From assembly GCF_000327065.1 (NCBI RefSeq), contig NC_019936.1, positions 2,559,001 through 2,623,000 on the forward strand: a DNA stretch of 64,000 nucleotides, given 5' to 3'. Below, piece by piece: positions 43,886 to 53,119 of this stretch (within the stretch, counting starts at the first letter, position 1; every line of letters starts with the position of its first letter). The position numbers were made by a program, and so were the translations under genes. A model generated the notes under the pieces. That model saw nothing but the letters and a program-made list of their open reading frames with translations. It had not been told where the DNA came from and ran no database searches. The stretch comes from Stutzerimonas stutzeri RCH2 (lineage in GTDB: Bacteria > Pseudomonadota > Gammaproteobacteria > Pseudomonadales > Pseudomonadaceae).

Positions 43886-44776
43886 CTACTGGCCCAGCAA
43901 ACGATCCTGGTTCTGCTGCGCCATCTCCTTGAGGTAATCCCAGGTCGTGCGCATGCGCGCCAGGTCCTTGAACTCGATCGGCATCAACATCCAGAAGGTG
44001 CGGGTGAAGCTGACCTCTTCGGGCAGCAGCAGTCGCAGCCGTGGATCGGCGTCGGCGGAAAACGCCGGCAGAATCGCGATCCCTGCACCCATCGCCACCG
44101 CCTCCTGCTGTGCCAGCAGGCTGGTGCTGCGCAGGCCGATGGAGCGGGCGTCAGCGATGCCATCGAGAAACAGCAACTCCTTGCTGAACAGCAGATCATC
44201 CACGTAGCTGACGAAGCGGTGCTCAGCCAGATCCTCGCGGCTGCGGATCGGCGGGTGTTCGTCGAGATAGGCTGGCGAGGCATACAGCCGCAGCACGTAG
44301 TCGGTCAGCCGGGTGATGATGAACGGCCCGCGCTCCGGGCGTTCCAGGGTGATGACGATATCCGCCTCGTGGCGCGACAGGCGCACCGCCCGCGGCAGCG
44401 CCAGCAGGTCGATGTTCAGGTGCGGATAGCGGCGGCTGAGCCCGGTGAGCTGACCGGCAAGCATCACCGTGCCGTAACCCTCCGTGGCGCCGATGCGCAC
44501 CTGCCCGGAAAGGCCATCACCCATGCTCGGCAACGAGTGCTCGATGGCCACACTGGCGCTTTCCATCGCTTCCACTCTCGGCAGCAGGTTGCGCCCGGCT
44601 TCGGTGAGCTTGTAACCGCCCGGCTCACGCAGGAAGAGCTGCAGGCCCATGCTTTTTTCCAGCGCCTGCAAACGACGGGACACGGTGGTGTGGTCGACAG
44701 CGAGCCGGCGCGCCGCGGTCGTCAGCCGCCCTGCCCTAGCGACCTCAAGGAAATAACGCAGATTGTCCCAGTCCAT
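43886..44776 (-). CDS. LysR-family regulator, divergent from the valine operon
   Basis: This 296-residue LTTR has an N-terminal helix-turn-helix (MDWDNLRYFLEVARAGRLTTAARRL, VDHTTVSRRLQALE) and a ligand-binding domain (about 90-290). It is transcribed away from mmsA, with a 156-bp shared promoter region holding two dyads, so it probably regulates the operon. The well-known mmsR of P. aeruginosa is AraC-type, so this control differs. GGAGG lies eight bases before ATG 44776. The frame stays open far upstream, but that part is antisense to mmsA. Confidence 0.88.
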   Translation of the reverse strand: MDWDNLRYFLEVARAGRLTTAARRLAVDHTTVSRRLQALEKSMGLQLFLREPGGYKLTEAGRNLLPRVEAMESASVAIEHSLPSMGDGLSGQVRIGATEGYGTVMLAGQLTGLSRRYPHLNIDLLALPRAVRLSRHEADIVITLERPERGPFIITRLTDYVLRLYASPAYLDEHPPIRSREDLAEHRFVSYVDDLLFSKELLFLDGIADARSIGLRSTSLLAQQEAVAMGAGIAILPAFSADADPRLRLLLPEEVSFTRTFWMLMPIEFKDLARMRTTWDYLKEMAQQNQDRLLGQ

Positions 44777-44808
44777 GGTTGAAGCCTCCATCAGCTCCTG
44801 TGCATTTA

Positions 44809-44873
44809 TGCAGAGCGACTCTGCAGTCGATCGCATTGTAATGTGGTTTTTTGCATTGCTACATTCATTGCAA
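44809..44873. promoter_or_regulatory. Dyads in the LysR-mmsA intergenic region
   Basis: Two symmetric sites lie between the divergent genes: a perfect TGCAGA-GCGAC-TCTGCA (44809-44825) and TTGCA-N13-TGCAA (44851-44873). Both are the size expected for LysR-type operators. Assignment to the adjacent regulator is inference. Confidence 0.4.
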
Positions 44874-44896
44874 CTGGTCGCAGCCGTCCGCGAGCC

Positions 44897-44907
44897 ATAA
44901 CAACAAC
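44897..44907 (+). promoter_or_regulatory. A-rich Hfq/Crc (CA) motif upstream of mmsA
   Basis: ATAACAACAAC lies 26 nt before the mmsA start, just upstream of the ribosome-binding site (GCGGAGAG). It matches the AAnAAnAA pattern bound by Hfq-Crc to block translation during catabolite repression in Pseudomonas. Confidence 0.6.
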
Positions 44908-44932
44908 AGTGCCTTCTCAGGCGGAGAGCCTT

Positions 44933-46444
44933 ATGACAACGTCCAGCTCCATTCCTACCGTCAAATTGCTGATCGACGGTGAATTTATCGAATCGACCAC
45001 CCAGGACTGGCGCGATGTCGTCAACCCGGCGACCCAGGAAGTCCTGGCCCGCGTGCCGTTCGCGACCGCTGAGGAAATCGACCGCGCCGTCGCCAGCGGC
45101 CAGAAAGCCTTCAAGACCTGGCGCAAGACACCGATCGGCGCGCGCGCACGCATCTTCCTCAAGTACCAGCAGCTGATCCGCGAGAACATGAAGGAGTTGG
45201 CGGCGATCCTCACCGCCGAACAGGGCAAGACCCTGGCCGATGCCGAGGGCGACGTGTTCCGCGGCCTGGAAGTGGTCGAGCACGCCGCTGGCATCGGCAA
45301 CCTGCAGCTCGGCGAGCTGGCCAACAACGTCGCCGCCGGTGTCGATACCTATACCCTGCTGCAGCCGCTGGGCGTCTGCGCCGGCATCACCCCGTTCAAC
45401 TTCCCGGCGATGATCCCGCTGTGGATGTTCCCGATGGCCATCGCCACCGGTAACACCTTCGTTCTCAAGCCCTCCGAGCAGGACCCGATGGTCACCATGC
45501 GCCTGTGCGAACTGGCGCTGGAAGCCGGCGTGCCGCCGGGCGTGCTCAACGTGGTGCACGGCGGGCCAGACGTGGTGAATGCGATCTGCGACCACCCGGA
45601 TATCAAGGCGGTGTCCTTCGTTGGCTCGACCAAGGTCGGCACCCACGTCTACAACCGCGCCAGTCAGGCCGGCAAGCGCGTGCAGTGCATGATGGGCGCG
45701 AAGAACCACGCCATCGTGCTGCCCGATGCGCACAAGGAGCAGACCCTCAACAACCTCGCCGGTGCCGCCTTCGGTGCGGCCGGCCAGCGCTGCATGGCGC
45801 TCTCGGTGGTGGTGCTGGTGGGTGAGGCGCAGGCCTGGATTCCCGATCTGGTGGCCAAGGCGCAGACGCTCAAGGTCAACGCCGGTGTCGAGGCCGGCAC
45901 CGATGTCGGTCCGCTGGTTTCCTGCGCAGCGCTGGATCGCGTCAGCGGGTTGATCGAACGCGGCGTGCGCGAAGGCGCCAAGCTGGAACTGGACGGTCGC
46001 AACCCGAGCGTCAGCGGCTACGAGAACGGCAACTTCGTTGGCCCGACCATCTTCTCCGGCGTCACCCGCGAGATGAGCGTCTATCAGGAAGAAATCTTCG
46101 GCCCGGTCCTCTGCGTCATGGCGGCAGCGACCATGGACGAAGCCATCGAGCTGATCAACGCCAACCCGAACGGCAACGGCACCGCTATCTTCACCCGTTC
46201 CGGTGCCGCGGCGCGGCACTTCCAGGAAGAGATCGACGTGGGTCAGGTGGGCATCAACGTACCGATCCCGGTGCCGGTGCCGATGTTCTCCTTCACCGGC
46301 TCGCGCGCCTCCAAGCTCGGCGACCTCGGCCCGTACGGCAAGCAGGTGGTGCAGTTCTATACCCAGACCAAGACCATCACCGAACGCTGGTTCGATGAGA
46401 ACGAGGTCGGCGGCCCGGTCAACACCACCATCAACCTGAAGTGA
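44933..46444 (+). CDS. mmsA: CoA-acylating methylmalonate-semialdehyde dehydrogenase
   Basis: MmsA (503 residues) converts methylmalonate semialdehyde to propionyl-CoA with NAD+ and CoA in valine and thymine breakdown. The aldehyde dehydrogenase fold shows [19 protein letters not shown], the catalytic Cys in GQRCMALS, and the EIFGPVL block. The MmsA-specific C-terminal [22 protein letters not shown] is present. GCGGAGAG precedes the start. It is the first gene of a five-gene operon with mmsB, an enoyl-CoA hydratase, a 3-hydroxyisobutyryl-CoA hydrolase and an acyl-CoA dehydrogenase, together covering isobutyryl-CoA to propionyl-CoA. Confidence 0.96.
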   Translation: MTTSSSIPTVKLLIDGEFIESTTQDWRDVVNPATQEVLARVPFATAEEIDRAVASGQKAFKTWRKTPIGARARIFLKYQQLIRENMKELAAILTAEQGKTLADAEGDVFRGLEVVEHAAGIGNLQLGELANNVAAGVDTYTLLQPLGVCAGITPFNFPAMIPLWMFPMAIATGNTFVLKPSEQDPMVTMRLCELALEAGVPPGVLNVVHGGPDVVNAICDHPDIKAVSFVGSTKVGTHVYNRASQAGKRVQCMMGAKNHAIVLPDAHKEQTLNNLAGAAFGAAGQRCMALSVVVLVGEAQAWIPDLVAKAQTLKVNAGVEAGTDVGPLVSCAALDRVSGLIERGVREGAKLELDGRNPSVSGYENGNFVGPTIFSGVTREMSVYQEEIFGPVLCVMAAATMDEAIELINANPNGNGTAIFTRSGAAARHFQEEIDVGQVGINVPIPVPVPMFSFTGSRASKLGDLGPYGKQVVQFYTQTKTITERWFDENEVGGPVNTTINLK

Positions 46445-46491
46445 CATCACCCATCGGGCCGGCGGACGCGCCGGCCCTCAAGGACGCTGAA

Positions 46492-47265
46492 ATGACATTC
46501 GAAACCCTGCTCGTCGACATCCAGGAGCGCGTCGCGCTGATTACCCTCAACCGGCCGCAGGCGCTCAACGCGCTCAACGGCCAGCTGATCAGCGAGCTGA
46601 ACCAGGCGCTGGGCCAGCTCGAGGCTGATCCGCAGATCGGCTGCATCGTGCTCACCGGCTCGGCCAAGGCCTTCGCCGCTGGCGCCGACATCAAGGAAAT
46701 GGCCGAGCTGACCTATCCGCAGATCTATCTGGATGACTTCTTCGCCGACGCCGACCGCATCGCCACCCGCCGCAAGCCGCTGATTGCCGCCGTCGCCGGT
46801 TATGCCCTGGGCGGCGGCTGCGAACTGGCGCTGCTCTGCGACATGATCTTCGCCGCTGACAATGCCCGTTTCGGCCAGCCGGAAGTCAACCTGGGCGTAC
46901 TGCCGGGCATCGGCGGCACCCAGCGCCTGACCCGCGCCGTGGGCAAGGCCAAGGCCATGGACATGTGCCTGACCGGTCGCCAGATGGACGCCGCCGAAGC
47001 CGAGCGTGCCGGTCTCGTCGCCCGTGTGTTCCCGGCTGAAAGCCTGCTGGAGGAAACCCTCAAGGCCGCCCGGGTGATCGCCGAGAAATCCCTGCCGGCC
47101 ACCATGATGATCAAGGAAAGCGTCAACCGCGCCTTCGAAACCACGCTGGCCGAAGGCATCCGCTTCGAGCGTCGCGTGTTCCATGCGGTGTTCGCCACTG
47201 CCGATCAGAAAGAAGGCATGGCGGCGTTCAGCGAGAAGCGCAAGCCTGAGTTCACCAATCGCTAA
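46492..47265 (+). CDS. Enoyl-CoA hydratase (crotonase family)
   Basis: This 257-residue crotonase adds water across an enoyl-CoA double bond, here most likely methacrylyl-CoA to 3-hydroxyisobutyryl-CoA. The oxyanion-hole segment [11 protein letters not shown], the family signature [15 protein letters not shown] and both catalytic glutamates (GGGCEL and [18 protein letters not shown]) are present. It is 47 bp after mmsA, with AAGGA seven bases before the ATG. Confidence 0.92.
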   Translation: MTFETLLVDIQERVALITLNRPQALNALNGQLISELNQALGQLEADPQIGCIVLTGSAKAFAAGADIKEMAELTYPQIYLDDFFADADRIATRRKPLIAAVAGYALGGGCELALLCDMIFAADNARFGQPEVNLGVLPGIGGTQRLTRAVGKAKAMDMCLTGRQMDAAEAERAGLVARVFPAESLLEETLKAARVIAEKSLPATMMIKESVNRAFETTLAEGIRFERRVFHAVFATADQKEGMAAFSEKRKPEFTNR

Positions 47266-47278
47266 GCCGCATCTGGCC

Positions 47279-47289
47279 ATAACAACAAG
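47279..47289 (+). promoter_or_regulatory. A-rich Hfq/Crc motif overlapping the mmsB ribosome-binding site
   Basis: ATAACAACAAG runs directly into AGAGGAAA, 12 nt before the mmsB ATG. Hfq-Crc binding here would block ribosome access. Confidence 0.6.
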
Positions 47290-47301
47290 AGGAAACACGC
47301 C

Positions 47302-48192
47302 ATGCATATCGGATTTATCGGTCTGGGCAACATGGGCGCGCCCATGGCCCACAACCTGCTCAAGGCAGGCCATCAGCTCAGCGTCTTCGACCTCAACGCC
47401 GCGGCCGTGGAGAATCTGGTCGGCGCCGGCGCGCTGCCGGTCGATTCCCCGACCGCCATCGCCCAGGGCAACGCCGAGCTGATCATCACCATGCTGCCGG
47501 CCGCCGCCCATGTTAAGGGCGTGTACCTGGGGGTGAACGGCCTGATCGCCCACAGCCGCGCGGGTGTGATGCTCATCGACTGTTCCACCATCGACCCGCA
47601 CAGCGCGCGCGAAGTGGCCAAGGCCGCTGCCGAGCATGGCAACCCGATGCTCGACGCGCCGGTCTCCGGTGGCACCGGCGGCGCCGCGGCCGGCACCCTG
47701 ACCTTCATGGTCGGTGGCAGCGATCCGGACTTCGACCATGCGCAGCCAATCCTCGCGGCGATGGGCAAGAACATCGTGCACTGCGGTGCGGCCGGTAACG
47801 GCCAGGTGGCCAAGGTCGCCAACAACATGCTCTTGGGCATTTCCATGATCGGCGTCGCCGAAGCGATGGCGCTGGGCGTCGCGCTGGGCATGGATGCCAA
47901 GACCCTGGCTGGCGTGATCAACACATCCAGCGGTCGTTGCTGGAGCTCGGATACCTACAACCCCTTCCCCGGCGTGCTGGACAACGTTCCGTCCTCACGC
48001 GGCTACAGCGGCGGCTTCGGCAGCGACCTGATGCTCAAGGACCTCGGCCTGGCTACCGAGGCCGCCAAGCAAGTGCGCCAGCCGGTGATCCTCGGCGCCC
48101 TCGCCCAGCAGCTCTATCAGAGCTTCAGCGCCCAGGGCCACGGCGGCCTGGATTTCTCGGCGATCATCAACCAGTACCGCAAGGACACCTGA
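47302..48192 (+). CDS. mmsB: 3-Hydroxyisobutyrate dehydrogenase
   Basis: MmsB (296 residues) oxidises 3-hydroxyisobutyrate to methylmalonate semialdehyde, the substrate of MmsA. The N-terminal Rossmann motif GFIGLGNMGAPMA, the substrate-binding DAPVSGGTGGAAAGTLTFMVGG and the catalytic Lys in GNGQVAKVANNM are all present. It lies two bases before the next gene start, and the ribosome-binding site is embedded in an A-rich Crc-type motif. Confidence 0.96.
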   Translation: MHIGFIGLGNMGAPMAHNLLKAGHQLSVFDLNAAAVENLVGAGALPVDSPTAIAQGNAELIITMLPAAAHVKGVYLGVNGLIAHSRAGVMLIDCSTIDPHSAREVAKAAAEHGNPMLDAPVSGGTGGAAAGTLTFMVGGSDPDFDHAQPILAAMGKNIVHCGAAGNGQVAKVANNMLLGISMIGVAEAMALGVALGMDAKTLAGVINTSSGRCWSSDTYNPFPGVLDNVPSSRGYSGGFGSDLMLKDLGLATEAAKQVRQPVILGALAQQLYQSFSAQGHGGLDFSAIINQYRKDT

Positions 48193-48194
48193 CC

Positions 48195-49289
48195 ATGAGT
48201 GTAACCGAACGCCCCGTGCTGGCCGCCGTACGCAACCACGTCGGTCACCTCACCCTCAATCGCCCGGCCGGGCTGAATGCGGTGACCCTGGAAATGGTCC
48301 GTCTGCTGCAACAGCAGCTCAGCGCCTGGGCGGCCGATCCGCAGATTCATGCCGTGGTGCTGCGCGCCAATGGCGAGAAAGCCTTCTGTGCCGGCGGCGA
48401 CATCCGTTCGCTGTACGACAGCTTTCAGCGCGGCGATACCGAGCATGAAACCTTCTTCGAGGAGGAATACGCCCTCGACCAGTACATTCACGCCTACCCG
48501 AAGCCGCTGCTGGCGCTGATGGACGGCTTCGTCCTCGGCGGCGGCATGGGCCTGGTCCAGGGTGCGTCGCTGCGCGTGGTCACCGAGCGTGTGCGCATGG
48601 GTATGCCGGAAGTCGGCATCGGCTATTTCCCGGATGTCGGCGGCAGCTATTTCCTCTCACGCCTGCCGGGCGAGCTTGGCACCTACATGGGCGTCACCGG
48701 CCTGCAGATCCGCGCCGCCGATGCGCTGCACGTCGGCCTGGCCGACTGGTGTGTCAGCCACGACCAGATCGCCGAACTGGATCGTTGCCTCGACCGCATG
48801 AGCTGGTCGGTCCATCCGCAGGAAGCGCTGCGCACGCTGGTTGCGACCCTGGGCAGCAACAAGCTCCCTGGCTCTGAACTGAAGGCACTGCATCAGGCCA
48901 TCGACGAGCATTTCGGTAAGAGCGATGTGGTCGCGATTCGCGCCTCGTTGGCCGCCGAAACGCGTCCGGAATTTGCCGACTGGGCCGAGGAAACCGTCAA
49001 GGTGCTCGACAGTCGCTCACCACTGGCCATGTGCGTGACCCTGGAGATGCTGCGACGCGGCCGCGAGCTGCCGATCGCCGACTGTTTCGCCCTGGAGCTG
49101 CACCTGGATCGTCAATGGTTCGCCAAGGGCGACATCATGGAAGGCGTGCGCGCGCTGATCATCGACAAGGACAAATCGCCGCGCTGGAATCCGCCGACGC
49201 TGGCAGAGGTCACGCCCGAACGCGTGCAGGCGTTCTTCGACGGCTTCAAGGCCACAACCGGCAAGGCACGTCGCAGCGCCACGGCCTGA
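48195..49289 (+). CDS. 3-Hydroxyisobutyryl-CoA hydrolase
   Basis: This 364-residue member of the crotonase fold's hydrolase branch frees 3-hydroxyisobutyrate from CoA for MmsB. The length is that of HIBYL-CoA hydrolases rather than hydratases. Diagnostic segments are [48 protein letters not shown] with the catalytic Glu and Asp, and a C-terminal extension with [12 protein letters not shown] and [16 protein letters not shown]. It begins two bases after the mmsB stop. Confidence 0.92.
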   Translation: MSVTERPVLAAVRNHVGHLTLNRPAGLNAVTLEMVRLLQQQLSAWAADPQIHAVVLRANGEKAFCAGGDIRSLYDSFQRGDTEHETFFEEEYALDQYIHAYPKPLLALMDGFVLGGGMGLVQGASLRVVTERVRMGMPEVGIGYFPDVGGSYFLSRLPGELGTYMGVTGLQIRAADALHVGLADWCVSHDQIAELDRCLDRMSWSVHPQEALRTLVATLGSNKLPGSELKALHQAIDEHFGKSDVVAIRASLAAETRPEFADWAEETVKVLDSRSPLAMCVTLEMLRRGRELPIADCFALELHLDRQWFAKGDIMEGVRALIIDKDKSPRWNPPTLAEVTPERVQAFFDGFKATTGKARRSATA

Positions 49290-49304
49290 ACCTCTTTTGC
49301 AGCA

Positions 49305-49320
49305 CAACAACAAGAAGAGA
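49305..49320 (+). promoter_or_regulatory. A-rich Hfq/Crc motif upstream of the acyl-CoA dehydrogenase
   Basis: ACAACAACAAGAAGAG ends eight bases before the ATG and includes the presumptive ribosome-binding bases. It has the same pattern as the motifs before mmsA and mmsB. Confidence 0.6.
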
Positions 49321-49327
49321 ACGCGCA

Positions 49328-50479
49328 ATGCATGACCTCGAACTCAGCGAAGACCAACGCATGATCCGCGACATGGCGCGCGACTTCGCCCGCCGCGAGA
49401 TCGCTCCGCATGCACAGGCCTGGGAAAAGGCCGGCTGGATCGATGACACCCTGGTCGCCCAGATGGGCGAGCTTGGCCTGCTCGGCATGGTCGTCCCGGA
49501 AGAATGGGGCGGCAGCTATATCGACTACGTCGCCTACGCGCTGGCCGTGGAGGAAATCTCCGCCGGCGATGGCGCCACCGGCGCGCTGATGAGCATCCAC
49601 AACTCGGTGGGCTGCGGCCCGGTGCTGAACTACGGCTCGCAGGCGCAGAAGGATGAATGGCTGACGGAGCTGGCCAGCGGTCGCGCTATCGGCTGCTTCG
49701 CCCTCACCGAACCACAGGCGGGCTCGGAGGCGCACAACCTGCGCACCCGCGCCGAATTGGTCGATGGGCACTGGGTACTCAACGGCAGCAAGCAGTTTTG
49801 CAGCAATGCCAAGCGGTCGAAGCTGGCCATCGTGTTTGCGGTCACCGATCCGGAACTCGGCAAGAAAGGCCTTTCCGCCTTTCTGGTGCCTACCGACACC
49901 CCCGGCTTCGCGGTGGAGCGCAGCGAACACAAGATGGGTATCCGCGCCTCGGACACCTGCGGGGTCTCGCTCAGCGACTGCCGAATCCCGGAGGCCAACC
50001 TGCTTGGCGAGCGCGGCAAGGGCCTGGCGATTGCGCTGTCGAACCTCGAAGGCGGGCGTATCGGCATCGGCGCGCAAGCTCTCGGCATCGCCCGTGCGGC
50101 CTTCGAGGCCGCCCTGCTCTACGCCCGCGAGCGGGTGCAGTTCGGCAAGCCGATTGCCGAGCACCAGAGCATCGCCAACATGCTTGCCGACATGCAGACC
50201 CAGCTGAACGCCGCGCGCCTGCTGATCCTGCATGCCGCAAGACTGAAGAGCGCCGGTCTGCCGTGCCTGTCCGAAGCCTCCCAGGCCAAGCTGTTCGCCT
50301 CGGAAATGGCGGAGAAGGTCTGTTCGCAGGCGGTACAGATTCATGGCGGCTACGGCTATCTCGAGGACTACCCCGTGGAGCGCTACTACCGCGACGCCCG
50401 CATCACGCAGATCTACGAGGGCTCCAGCGAAATCCAGCGCCTGCTGATCGCGCGGGAGCTGGCGAACTACGCGCTATAA
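49328..50479 (+). CDS. Acyl-CoA dehydrogenase, probably isobutyryl-CoA
   Basis: This 383-residue flavoprotein would oxidise isobutyryl-CoA to methacrylyl-CoA, passing electrons to ETF. Typical segments are [30 protein letters not shown], the FAD-binding [19 protein letters not shown] and the catalytic Glu in IYEGSSEIQ. As the last gene of the mms operon it completes the set from isobutyryl-CoA to propionyl-CoA. Specificity is inferred from the operon. Confidence 0.9.
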   Translation: MHDLELSEDQRMIRDMARDFARREIAPHAQAWEKAGWIDDTLVAQMGELGLLGMVVPEEWGGSYIDYVAYALAVEEISAGDGATGALMSIHNSVGCGPVLNYGSQAQKDEWLTELASGRAIGCFALTEPQAGSEAHNLRTRAELVDGHWVLNGSKQFCSNAKRSKLAIVFAVTDPELGKKGLSAFLVPTDTPGFAVERSEHKMGIRASDTCGVSLSDCRIPEANLLGERGKGLAIALSNLEGGRIGIGAQALGIARAAFEAALLYARERVQFGKPIAEHQSIANMLADMQTQLNAARLLILHAARLKSAGLPCLSEASQAKLFASEMAEKVCSQAVQIHGGYGYLEDYPVERYYRDARITQIYEGSSEIQRLLIARELANYAL

Positions 50480-50730
50480 GGCGTTTTCCCGTCCTGCCGA
50501 GCAGGGCCCCCTTGAAATCAGGACAAGCCTGCAGTCAGTGCGACCATGACAAGATTGGTCGCCGGCTGCCTGGCTTTATTGGTAGCCCGGCTTTACCCCA
50601 GATCGCCTGCTAGCGCCATGCGCTCGCCGCCAGGCGTGCGCTCCACCAGCCCAAGCAACTGCCGCGACTACCAGTCAGCTCCCTGTTCGCCACCAATGGT
50701 TTCCGGCAATGTCCGGAACCAGTACGCCGC

Positions 50731-50761
50731 AAATAAAAAGGGGAGCCATAAGGCTCCCCTT
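50731..50761 (-). terminator. Terminator of the CrcZ/CrcY-type sRNA
   Basis: On the minus strand a GC-rich stem (50752-50761 with 50738-50747, loop TTAT) is followed by TTTTTATTT. The same sequence read rightward has no T run, so it serves the leftward RNA. Confidence 0.85.
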
Positions 50762-51095
50762 CAGGGCGTGTTGCTTTGTTCTTCTTCTGCTTACGGGCTT
50801 GTTGTTTTTGTTGGTAGCCCGGTCGGACATCGTCCGAATAGCAGTCCCATAAGGGACATAAAGAACAAACGGATTATTTTGGTCGCTGATGTTGCCACTG
50901 CCCTCACGGGCTCAACCGGTTCTGGAGCTGCCTCAAGGCAGTTTTATTTTTCTCGGTCCGGTCGACAGGAAACCTGTCGGGCAATTCCTCTCCAAAAGAA
51001 TCAGTTTGCTACGTCTCCCACCTGCTTGTTTTTATTGTGTCGGAGTCGCTACGTGTTGTTCTTGTTATTGGGTGTGCTTTCTTGTTCTTGTTGTG
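50735..51095 (-). ncRNA. crcY: CrcZ/CrcY-family sRNA sequestering Hfq-Crc
   Basis: The RNA is about 360 nt, not coding, and lower in GC than its neighbours. Read 5' to 3' it starts GGCACAACAAGAACAAGAAA and carries about six A-rich motifs: AACAAGAACAAGAA, AATAACAAGAACAACA, AATAAAAACAAG, GAAAAATAAAAC, AACAAAAACAACAAG and AAGAAGAACAAAG. It ends in a strong terminator. A sigma54 promoter matches its 5' end. Known CrcZ and CrcY RNAs have the same size, promoter type and motif array; they trap Hfq so that repressed catabolic mRNAs are translated when preferred carbon sources run out. I call it CrcY because cbrB, the usual neighbour of crcZ, is not here; crcZ cannot be excluded. Confidence 0.85.
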
Positions 51096-51105
51096 CCGAT
51101 TAGAA

Positions 51106-51121
51106 AGCATTCGCCGTGCCA
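51106..51121 (-). promoter_or_regulatory. sigma54 promoter of the CrcZ/CrcY-type sRNA
   Basis: On the minus strand TGGCACGGCGAATGCT matches TGGCAC-N5-TTGCT with GG and GC 12 bp apart. The predicted start near 51095 fits the GGCACAAC 5' end. CbrB-RpoN control is known for crcZ and crcY. Confidence 0.82.
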
Positions 51122-51196
51122 GTTTTCATAAACCGTTATTTTTCAATAGGTTGCGTTTTCGTGACACAGACGCCGCACAAAATCCGCGCCTGATTC

Positions 51197-51255
51197 GTTA
51201 CCGCGCACCTCAGCGGCCGTTACGCTGTACGAAAGGAGTAACACCTTTGGGTAAC
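51197..51255. promoter_or_regulatory. Candidate CbrB upstream activating sites
   Basis: Four GTTAC/GTAAC half-sites (51197, 51219, 51238 and 51251) form nested inverted pairs, including TGTTAC-N14-GTAAC on the minus strand. They lie about 100-160 bp upstream of the sRNA start, where an RpoN activator would bind. Confidence 0.55.
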
Positions 51256-51420
51256 CGCCTGTGCGTCTGATTCGGCGAAAGCGCGATGCTGAAGGAAAAC
51301 CGGCAATTGACTGGCTGGCGGAGCCCCAACGCAAGACACCCCGGCAATGATTCACTGTCAGGGTGTCGATCGCTCGATAGGCATAGGAAGGTTCTTCGGC
51401 TGGTTAGCGCCTGAGTCGTA

Positions 51421-51639
51421 TCAGGCGTCTGCTGTAAGCACAGCAGTTTCCTTGCGTCTGGCTAGATAATCGCAGGCCATGATGGCCAGCAGTGGAACAA
51501 CCCCAACACTGAGGGCAGCATGCCAGGATCCGACGAGGGCCACGAAGAGCATCCCCACGACAACGATCGCGGCAATGCAGTGGGCCAGGAACCGGCACAA
51601 TTCAAGTGCAACTACTTGTTGCTCGGCATTATTATTCAT
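51421..51639 (-). CDS. Small two-helix membrane protein, unknown function
   Basis: This 72-residue protein has two predicted membrane helices (FLAHCIAAIVVVGMLFVALV and AALSVGVVPLLAIMACDYLA) separated by a short loop, and a charged tail. A GGGGAG ribosome-binding site lies about eight bases before ATG 51639, which supports it as real. A longer frame extends upstream but lacks this support. I do not recognise a family. It sits alone between the sRNA and the second catabolic operon; a 7-bp hairpin at 51408-51428 overlaps its stop. Confidence 0.55.
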   Translation of the reverse strand: MNNNAEQQVVALELCRFLAHCIAAIVVVGMLFVALVGSWHAALSVGVVPLLAIMACDYLARRKETAVLTADA

Positions 51640-51962
51640 GACGTCTGACTCCCCGTTTTTGTTGTAATAAGCAGCCTCGTTTTCATAGTAGTCAGCTGAC
51701 GCCAAGTAGCAACCCAAACCGACGTGCGGCACGTCTAGCCCGCGGATTACAGGGCGTGCACCCGACTTTGGTCGGGTACAGCCATAACTTTCGGCCGAGT
51801 AGCAACATAAGCGTTGTATATCGTGGAATCGATTTCCTGACTGCGCGTCCAATAAAACACGCGCCCAGCTGCTATAAGTTAAACCGGCTGAAATGCCATG
51901 CCTTTCAAGTGCTATTGAATATCTCTCTTGGCCTGTCGAAGCACGCTTGATCACCTGCCCTT
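51640..51962. other. 323-bp lower-GC gap, no gene recognised
   Basis: The stretch is AT-richer than its surroundings. It contains a short hairpin (ACCCGAC-TTTG-GTCGGGT, 51769-51786) but no T run, and must hold the promoter of the small membrane protein. No coding frame is convincing. Confidence 0.45.
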
Positions 51963-53045
51963 TTACTCCCAGCCTTCGTCCGAAAGGCAGCGCGAGGTTT
52001 GCCTGGCCTTGCTCGGGGTACGTGAAAAACGTGGGGCCGGTGCTGCTTGGGCAATGCCATCGAGTTCCTGGTAAACGCTTCGTTGACGCAGGTGTGGATG
52101 CTGAGGCGCTTCGCCCAGCTCCAGCACCGGCGCGAAGCATGCGTCGCTGCCCTCCAGCAAGGCGCACCATTCAGCCTGGGTACGGGTAATGAACAGGCGC
52201 TCCAGCAGTTCGGCCTGCGCTGGCCATCCAGCAGGATCCTCGCAACCCGCCCACAGCGCTTCCGGCGCATCGATGCGCTCGAGCAATTCTCGCCAGAACT
52301 GCGGTTCCAGCGGGCCGATGGCGATCTCGCGGCCATCCGCGCAGCGATAGCATCGATAGTTAGGTGCTGCACCAGCCAGCGGATTACGCTCACGCTGCAT
52401 GTCGATCCGTCCGCTCGGTAGCAGACCGGCAAAGAAGGTCATCAGCGACGAAACGCCATCGACGATCGCCGCATCGATCACCTGGCCCTGGCCGGAGCGC
52501 TCGCGCTCCCATAACGCGGCGAGAATGCCGACCGCGAGATACAACGAGCCGCCGCCGAAATCGCCAACCAGGTTCAACGGCGGTATCGCGGTTCCACTCT
52601 CGCCACGGATTGCCGCCAGCGCACCGGTCAGTGCGATGTAGTTGATATCGTGACCAGCTGCCTTGGCCAGCGGGCCAGTCTGGCCCCAACCGGTCATGCG
52701 TCCGTAGATTAGTTTCGGATTACGCTGCAGCAGTTCCTCCGGCCCGAGCCCGAGCCTTTCCATCACGCCGGGGCGGAAGCCTTCGATCAGCACATCGGCG
52801 GTCTGCGCCAGCTCAAGGCAGCGCGCACGCCCTGCTTCGCTGCGGATATCCAGCGTTAGCGTCTTGCGCCCACGATCGACCACAGGGTTCGGCCAGCCGT
52901 TACCACCCTCGCGTTCGATGCGCAGCACTTCGGCGCCCATATCTGCCAACAGCATCGCGCAGTGCGGCCCTGGGCCTATCCCGGCAAACTCCAGCACGCG
53001 CAGGCCGCACAGCGGTCCGCTACGGGCATCGTCGTGTTCGTTCAT
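51963..53045 (-). CDS. CaiB/BaiF-family CoA transferase or alpha-methylacyl-CoA racemase
   Basis: This 360-residue type III CoA-transferase fold protein has the N-terminal GLRVLEFAGIGPGPHCAMLLADMGAEVLRIE, typical of alpha-methylacyl-CoA racemase, and the catalytic Asp in AAGHDINYIALTGAL. Racemases of this type interconvert (R)- and (S)-2-methylacyl-CoA, which fits branched-chain acyl-CoA breakdown. AGGAG lies seven bases before ATG 53045. It is the last gene of the leftward operon that starts at the SDR. Confidence 0.87.
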   Translation of the reverse strand: MNEHDDARSGPLCGLRVLEFAGIGPGPHCAMLLADMGAEVLRIEREGGNGWPNPVVDRGRKTLTLDIRSEAGRARCLELAQTADVLIEGFRPGVMERLGLGPEELLQRNPKLIYGRMTGWGQTGPLAKAAGHDINYIALTGALAAIRGESGTAIPPLNLVGDFGGGSLYLAVGILAALWERERSGQGQVIDAAIVDGVSSLMTFFAGLLPSGRIDMQRERNPLAGAAPNYRCYRCADGREIAIGPLEPQFWRELLERIDAPEALWAGCEDPAGWPAQAELLERLFITRTQAEWCALLEGSDACFAPVLELGEAPQHPHLRQRSVYQELDGIAQAAPAPRFSRTPSKARQTSRCLSDEGWE

Positions 53046-53119
53046 GGCAAATCTCCTAGATTCACACGCACGCAGACGCGCCCCGCACCGAAGCACGGAG
53101 CGCGTATGGGTAACAGGCG

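Noticed and set aside
44777..46450. Extension of the LysR frame across mmsA
   Set aside because: It is antisense to mmsA with complete ALDH motifs; GGAGG supports the LysR start at 44776.
50546..51270. Short coding frames over the sRNA
   Set aside because: The stretch has a promoter, terminator and A-rich motifs of an sRNA on the opposite strand, and the frames have no family match or start signals.
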